Below, in pieces: positions 58,207 through 64,000 of a stretch of 64,000 bases of DNA. This DNA is from Fallopia convolvulus (taxonomy: Eukaryota; Streptophyta; Magnoliopsida; Caryophyllales; Polygonaceae), in assembly GCA_964016875.1 (NCBI GenBank), contig OZ024726.1, positions 55,793,325 through 55,857,324 on the forward strand. Reading direction: 5' to 3'. The notes beneath the pieces are model-generated. The model made no database searches. It saw only the letters and a list, made by a program, of their open reading frames with translations, and was not told the origin of the DNA. The position numbers and the translations under genes are program-made. How positions within the stretch are numbered: position 1 is the stretch's first letter; every line of letters begins with the position of its first letter.

Positions 58207-58917
58207 TGTTAGAAAAGAAGGAAGAGTTTGTTGTATTGATTATGATCGAGTGTATGAATTACAGAGTGCAAGCTCTTACATTTGTTATATTGAAAAACAG
58301 AATGAGCTAAGCTATGTATTTTCTTTTACAAGATTTACACGGTTACACCAAACTCTAACGATTTTGTCTAGATACATTGTTCTTGTCCTAAGGTTTGCAA
58401 TGGTGAGACACAAAAAACTTCAAACATGTGATGACCAAGAATCACTTTGGTAAGAACATCAGCTGGTTGGTGTTGAGTAGAAATACGAGACAAGTAAATA
58501 AGACCTTCAAGAAGCTTTTCTCGGAAAAAATGCCAGTCCACTTTAATGTGTTTATAAACACATTAAAGTGGATTCCTAGTAGTATAGATTACGGCTTGAT
58601 TATCACATTTGATTAGGATAGGAGTTATTTCTTGGTCCCCTAATTCATGAAGCACATGACTTAACCAAGCAGGTTCACCAGTAAGCCGTCTTAGTGACTT
58701 GTATTCAGCCTCTGCACTTGAAAGGGAAACAATTTGTTGTCTCTTGCTTTTCCAAGACTCCATGAGATTAGAGTATCCTTAAGAAAAACCACATAGCCAT
58801 TGATAGATCTCCGGCTATTAGGACAAGATGCCCAATCATCATCACAAAAAGCTGAAAGTTTAAAACTAGGCTTAGAGCTGAGAAGAAGTACTTTATCCAC
58901 AGTACGTCTTAGGTAAC
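58207..58917 (-). mobile_element. Ty1/copia 3' fragment, minus strand, cut by a gypsy element
   Basis: The minus-strand RNase H runs LSAFCDDDWASCPNSRRSIN, GYVVFLKDTLIS, a frameshift near 58760, then SLSSAEAEYKSL, CDNQAVIYTTRNPL, a stop, and REKLLEGLIYLS. A 3' LTR follows, ending TTTTCTAACA (58207 on the + strand). The 5' portion is interrupted at 58918 by the gypsy element, so the rest of this copy must lie beyond the window. It is dead. Confidence 0.8.
58537..58572. repeat. 36-bp perfect palindrome in the copia RNase H remnant
   Basis: The arm TCCACTTTAATGTGTTTA is followed directly by its complement, with no loop. It replaces the residues that should follow the NPL word in the RNase H domain, so it arose after insertion. 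Confidence 0.85.
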
Positions 58918-59436
58918 TGTTGGGCCCTCCACAATTTGGCCCAAGAAGAATGCTGTGAGCCCAGCATCGTCAATCCAATTGAATTACCAGAAAGAGAAGA
59001 CGATGGAGCAATCAGAGCAAGGCGGAAATTTCGGACTTCATGATCAACACTAACGGCTGTGTAATTAACGACGAGGGCGGAATCTCCGGGATATGCTAAG
59101 CGCTCCACCAACGGTCAAAATGAAGGGAGGATTATAAAGCCAGGCTGAGGCAAAAATAAGGGGACGATGGACACTGGCACTTTGAACACAAGCTAGAAGC
59201 AAAAACTTATCTTTGTTTAATCGTTTCACTTCCATTCGAGTATTCTGAGATACTTTGGAGATTTATCTGCAACTACAATCGCAATATACGCATTTCAACT
59301 TACTTACTACTTGTTTTCTATTCTTTATCTGATTCAACGTCTTGCTCATAATTCATAACGCGTTGCGATTGCTTTTTGGTTAGGAATTCCCTATTTCAGC
59401 AGGTAACATGTTAGTACGATTATCCTGCCCAAAACA
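58918..59436 (+). repeat. 5' LTR of the gypsy element, 519 bp
   Basis: It starts TGTTGGGCCC and ends GCCCAAAACA, inverted TG...CA ends, and stands directly before the primer site. The partner LTR is not in the window. Confidence 0.75.
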
Positions 59437-59502
59437 ATTGGCGCCCACCGTGGGGCCTAGCCAAAAAAGGAGTCACGCTAAAACAACCGCAAGATCCGTC
59501 AC

Positions 59503-61037
59503 ATGGAGGGAATCCAAACTACATACATCCACGTAGGGGATCTCGACAATCACGAGGTCAATGAAGTGACGAACAATCAAGGCGATGAAAACATGAACGG
59601 AACTGGAAACGTAGTCGGTACAGGAAACATAGATGGAACGGGAAATGGTGATGGAGTCTAGCAAGGTTCTGGGGACACCAATGGCAATCCTGGTACTTCC
59701 GAGCAACGGGGAGCTGGGGGAGGTGATGCCGACGTCATTATGGAGCTCCGATCAACAATGATTGCTCTTCGGAAAGACTTGGAAAGCCAAAAAGAGGCCA
59801 ATGCCAGATTCACCGAGGTATATGAAAAACAGATTGAAACTTTAACTAATGAACGCAACTTGCTTCGATCGCAGGTACAATCGGCTCCAACCCGTCCCCG
59901 TGGGACCGATGTGGTGGAAGGAGTTGCCAAGCGGTTCGACATGGATGATCCGAGTCTCGTGACACCCGATGTCGTCAGGCCAGTAACCGGGTATCAGGTA
60001 AACGGTAATTCTTTAAGGGCGATACGGGAAGATACCGAGGTTTCCCAATTACGGGAACGCCTCCGAGCTCTGGAGGACCGAATTACTTAGGTCCCAGGGG
60101 CGCCCCAACCGATAGCAATGGAGAGGAGAGACGGTTACACCGACTCCCCCTTCGTACCTGCTATTGCAAGGGTTGATATCTCCCGAAAGTATCACGTCCC
60201 CGACGTACCTAAATACGAAGGGGTGACAGATCCGATCAACACATAGCCGCATTTAAACAGGCTATGAATATTAGCACCGTCCCTTTTGATATGAAAGAAA
60301 TAGTCATGTGCCGCTGGTTCGGGAACACGTTGTTTGGACCCGCTCTCAATTGACATTCGCACTTACCTCTTGGAAGTATCTCATCTTTTGCCGAGTTGAT
60401 TGACAAGTTCAGGATTAGGTTCGCAAGCAGTCGACACGCTAAAAAGCGATCAAGTGATTTATACCGCTTGGTCCAAAAGCCGGGAGAGTCTCTAAAAGCT
60501 TTCCTCAACCGCTACAATGAAGAACTGGTGACCATTGAAGGATGTGATGCCGCCACGGCTGTGGAAGCGTTCCGAAGGGGCATATCAATACGTAATCCTG
60601 AGTTGTATCATGAACTAACTAAATATCCTTGTTCCAACTTTGATGAGGTACAAGTAAAAGCTTTAGACCATGTTCGGTTAGAGGAAGACGACCTCTTCAC
60701 CGAGAAAGCAACGAGTCCACATCGACCTGATCGGAGACAGGGAAGATGGGACACAAGATACATTCCGTATCCAACCGCACCTCATGTTAAGACTACCGTC
60801 AATGCAACGATGTTTAGACAAGGTGACAGATACGAGAATCCTAGGCTACCTCCGAAACTCTCCTACTACAATTTTCGCGTGGATGCAACCGAAGTGGTCC
60901 AAACCCTCAACGCCATGGGAGACACTGTTAAATGGCCTCGAAAGAGTAACACGCCAGCACATCAAAAAGACAAATCCAGATGGTGTGATTTCCACTTTGA
61001 TCATGGACACCAGACCGATGAGTGTATCGCGTTGTGA
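59503..61037 (+). pseudogene. Gypsy gag, interrupted
   Basis: A Tat-type gag starts at an ATG at 59503. Stops lie at 59659 and 60088, a frameshift near 60235, and a stop at 61035. The core is recognisable: KYHVPDVPKYEGVTDP, then LIDKFRIRFASSRHAKK, VQKPGESLKAFLNRYNEELV, FRRGISIRNPELYHELTK. Near the end is a zinc-binding-like CDFHFDHGHQTDEC. A coiled-coil-like segment (KDLESQKEANARF, ERNLLRSQV) lies near the N-terminus. Confidence 0.85.
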
Positions 61038-62642
61038 AATGAAGTGAGCGAATTATTACGAAGGGGGCATCTCAGAGAATTAATATCGGAGAAAGCAAAA
61101 GAGCAGTTAGAGCGCAACAAGGAAAGAGCAAGTCCACCACCCCCACCAAAGCACACTGGAGTAATCAATGTCATCACAGGGGGATCGGAGATTTGTGGTA
61201 TAACCTACTCCGCAGCCAAAAGGATCGCAAGGGATACTAGAAGAGAGTGCCCAAAAGCACCATCCCGAACTAGTCTTGCCAAGATGCCAATCACCTTCGA
61301 CGATGTCGAAGAAGAGGAAGTTCACCATGACTGCTTAATAATCTCTTTAACAATAGCTAATTTTCTCGTCAAAAGAATTTTAGTTGATAATGGGAGCTCT
61401 ACTAATTTACTCATGTTGGACGCCTTATACAGCTTAGGTTTCGGGATGGACGATATCACCAAAAAGTCGACGACTTTGGTAGGCTTCAGTGGAGAATCAC
61501 GCAATACACTTGGGGAGATATCATTACCTACCGTTGCAGGAGGAGTTAACTACCAGGTAAAATTCCAAGTACTTGATTGTCCTTCACCTTTTAATGTCAT
61601 CTTGGGCAGGCCATGGATACACGGGATGAGGGCTATCCCCTCCACCTATCACCAATGTGTAAAGTTCCCAACACCATGGGGGATTCAAGAGATTAAGGGA
61701 GAACAGAAACTGGCAAGGGAGTGTTACTCCATAACAATGAGAGCAACGACTTCCAAGAACTTACAGCTTGGCGCGGGGAAGAAGGCGTCGGATTAGCAAT
61801 TAAAGGACTGTAGAACGACCACATGTTATGCAAAGCCAGAGACGCCAGAGCTCCAAGAGGTAGCCCTTGATCCCTTGGAGCCATCCAAGAAAATCCAAAT
61901 AGGGGAAGATCTGGAACTAACTTTACGTGAGCAAATAGTGGAATTTCTACGGTCCTACAAAGATTGTTTCGCCTGGTCGAACGAGGATATGGTAGGTATT
62001 GATCCCGACGTAATCACCCACGCCTTAAATGTCAATAAAAAGGTGCCACCAGTAAAACAGAAAAGGCGTAAGTTCGCTCCCGAACGAAATCAGGTAATCA
62101 ACGATGAGGTAAAATCCTTACTTGATTCTGGAAAAATCAGAGAAGTATAATATCCTGATTGGCTTGCGAATGTGGTTGTTGTTAAAAAGAAAAATGGTAA
62201 ATGGCGCGTTTGCGTAGATTTTACCGATTTAAACAAAGCATGTCCCAAAGATTCGTTCCCCTTGCCTCATATAGACGCAATGGTGGACGCAACGGCAAGG
62301 CATGAATTATTGACCTTCATGGATGCATTTAGCGGGTATCACCAGATAATGATGCATCCTGACGATCAAGAAAAAACCGCATTCATGACCAATCAAGGAA
62401 CTTATTGTTATAAAGTTATGCCCTTTGGGTTAAAAAACGCAGGTGCTACTTATTAGAGATTGGTTAATAAGATGTTTCAGGAAAAACTGGGGGATACGAT
62501 GGAAGTATACATAGACGACATGTTGGTCAAGTCACTGAAGGCGGAGGACCACGTTAATCACCTAAGAGACGCGTTCGAGATTCTGCGAAGTTACAAGATG
62601 AAGTTGAACCCCACCAAGTGCTCTTTTGGAGTAACGTCATGA
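61038..62642 (+). pseudogene. Gypsy protease and reverse transcriptase, interrupted
   Basis: The protease segment has ILVDNGSSTNLL (61378), where the triad appears as DNGSS, as is common in this clade, and later VILGRPWIHGM. After a stop at 61794 comes the RT: KKKNGKWRVCVDFTDLNKAC, FMDAFSGYHQIMMHPDDQEK, MPFGLKNAGATY and the catalytic YIDDMLVKS (about 62506). Further stops at 62148, 62454 and 62640 interrupt the frame. Confidence 0.88.
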
Positions 62643-64000
62643 AAGTTCCTCGGCTACATAGTGACACAAAGGGGAATCGAGGCGAGTCCAGAGCAGATCA
62701 AGGCCATAATGGAGTTGCAATCACCCAAGTGCGTTAAGGATGTCCAGAGGCTAACGGGACGAGTAGCTGCATTGAACCGGTTCATATCAAGATCTTCAGA
62801 CAGGAACAAACTGTTTTACGACATCCTAAAGAAAAAAAAGTCGTTCGAATGGACAGAGGAACATGAAAAAGCCTTTGAAGAGTTGAAAAATTATTTGTCT
62901 AATCCACAGGTGCTATCCAAACCCAAACCGGGCGAGAACTTGTATGTGTACTTGGCCGTGACGAAGGTAGAAGTAAGCGCAGTCCTGATCCGAGAAGAAA
63001 ACGGAGACCAGTTGCCCATCTATTATGTAAGTAAAACCTTGCTTGACGCAGAAACGTGGTATTCCCCCATGGAAAAATTAGTGTTGTCTTTAGTAATGGC
63101 TTCAATAAAATTGCGCCCTTATTTTGAAAGTCATTCTATAATCGTGAGAACTAATTACCCAATGAAAAGTATCATGTCAAAGCCAGAATTGTCAGGTCGA
63201 CTAACAAGATGGTTGATTCACCTAAATGGTTACGACATCACCTACGAGCCCCGAACAGCGATGAAGTCTCAGGCGTTGGCAGATTTTGTGGTTGACTTCA
63301 CTCCTACCACTTCAGAGAATGGAGATCAAGATGTGATGCACGGAACAGGAAACGGCAGATGGTTGATGCATACAGACGGAGCGTCGAACCAGATTGGTGT
63401 AGGATTGGGGGTAGTCCTGAAGTCACCACAGGGGGATAGATAGGATAGCCCAGGCTGTTCGATGTACATTCAAGGCTACTAATAATGGAGCAGAGTACGA
63501 GGCGCTTATTACAAGGTTACTTATCGCTAAAGATCTAAATGTACAGGAAATTGAGGTAATCTATGACTCGTTACTTATTGTGAATCAAGTTACGAACTCG
63601 TATGTTGCCAGGGATTCAAAGATGAAGGCATACTTGGAGAAGGTACAAGAGATCGTAAAACACTTCAAACATTTTTTGAGATAAGACAGGTTCCTCGAGA
63701 TGCTAACACGCAAGCAGACGCCTTAGCCAACCTCGGATCCACAATCGACCTAAGGGAGTACGACAAGATACCTTTCGTGTATCTTGATGCACCATCTATA
63801 ACCAAAGAAGCAGACATGTTAGAGATTCGAAGCCCTGATGAAGACAAGTCATGGGTAACCCCTTATCTGAAGTGGTTACGAGATGGAATTTTTCCAGAAG
63901 ACAAGGAAGAAGCTCAACGACTTAAGGTAAAAGCTTCCACTTTCACTGTTAAGAATAACATTTTGTTTAAGTGGATGTCGTCAGGAGTTCACGCGCGATG
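62643..64000 (+). pseudogene. Gypsy RNase H and archaeal-type second RNase H, interrupted
   Basis: The RT thumb and first RNase H run FLGYIVTQRGIEASPEQIKA, RLTGRVAALNRFI, YYVSKTLLDAETWYSPMEKL. The second RNase H begins WLMHTDGASNQIGVGLGVVL (63360). A short 4-bp-type duplication near 63433-63444 shifts the frame, after which NNGAEYEALI and VIYDSLLIVNQV (its later acidic residues) follow, and another break occurs near 63682. The sequence then heads toward the integrase linker and runs out of the window. Confidence 0.88.

Larger units (their letters stand above)
58918..64000 (+). mobile_element. Decayed Ty3/gypsy element of the Tat clade (continues beyond window)
   Basis: A 5' LTR (58918-59436) is followed by a primer-site region TTGGCGCCCACCGTGGGGCC (59438). 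Remnants of gag, protease, RT, RNase H and a second, archaeal-type RNase H come next. This double RNase H is the hallmark of the Tat clade. The integrase and 3' LTR lie outside the window. At least nine stops or frameshifts make it dead. It sits inside a minus-strand copia element. Confidence 0.9.

Overview
The window is nuclear DNA of a flowering plant, almost certainly a eudicot. The evidence is spliced genes with GT-AG introns, plant-only families (an NPSN SNARE and a CIPK kinase), iMet-primed Ty1/copia and Tat-type Ty3/gypsy retrotransposons, and many hAT and Mutator-like non-autonomous elements. I cannot name the species.

There are three host genes, all between 30.7 and 56.9 kb. I could splice each into a complete open reading frame by eye, with consensus junctions and consistent phase: (1) a 9-coding-exon sugar-phosphate/nucleotide-sugar translocator (TPT family), + strand, 32313-36897, 379 aa; (2) a 10-exon Qb-SNARE of the novel plant SNARE family (NPSN12/13 type), - strand, 43056-38376, 267 aa; (3) a 12-exon CBL-interacting protein kinase (CIPK1/17 type), - strand, 56682-46113, 449 aa. 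From memory of Arabidopsis gene order, homologues of these three genes lie close together in two duplicated blocks (around At1g48230-At1g48260 and At3g17430-At3g17510), so the trio looks like conserved microsynteny. The proteins have separate jobs: Golgi or plastid-type membrane transport, membrane fusion, and calcium/CBL signalling.

The left 30 kb and right 5 kb are a repeat graveyard. From left to right: a palindromic foldback element (1-1083); an 892-bp solo LTR (2098-2989); a small hAT-like element; a minus-strand LINE 3' end; another hAT MITE (7474-7963); a 3673-bp solo LTR (8571-12243); a Mutator-like element (12342-13432) whose right target duplication was split by a 2839-bp solo LTR (13438-16276); a copia element with 183-bp LTRs and an internal deletion (18293-22600); a LINE inserted into an older LINE (22990-24455); a decayed copia (26.8-30.3 kb) interrupted by a 603-bp hAT element; and, at the right edge, a copia fragment split by a decayed Tat-type gypsy element that runs out of the window. 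Between the NPSN and CIPK genes lie an RNase H-like remnant split by a 304-bp hAT MITE, and a TRIM element with internal tandem repeats.

The most striking mobile element is a 4849-bp copia (47675-52523) in intron 6 of the CIPK gene, antisense to it. It has an uninterrupted 1392-aa gag-pol, a perfect 5-bp target duplication, and LTRs differing at 1 of 313 positions, so it is very young and may be active. I found no convincing novel multi-gene system, no tRNA or rRNA gene and no CRISPR array. The unusual content is nested transposition and repeat architecture.
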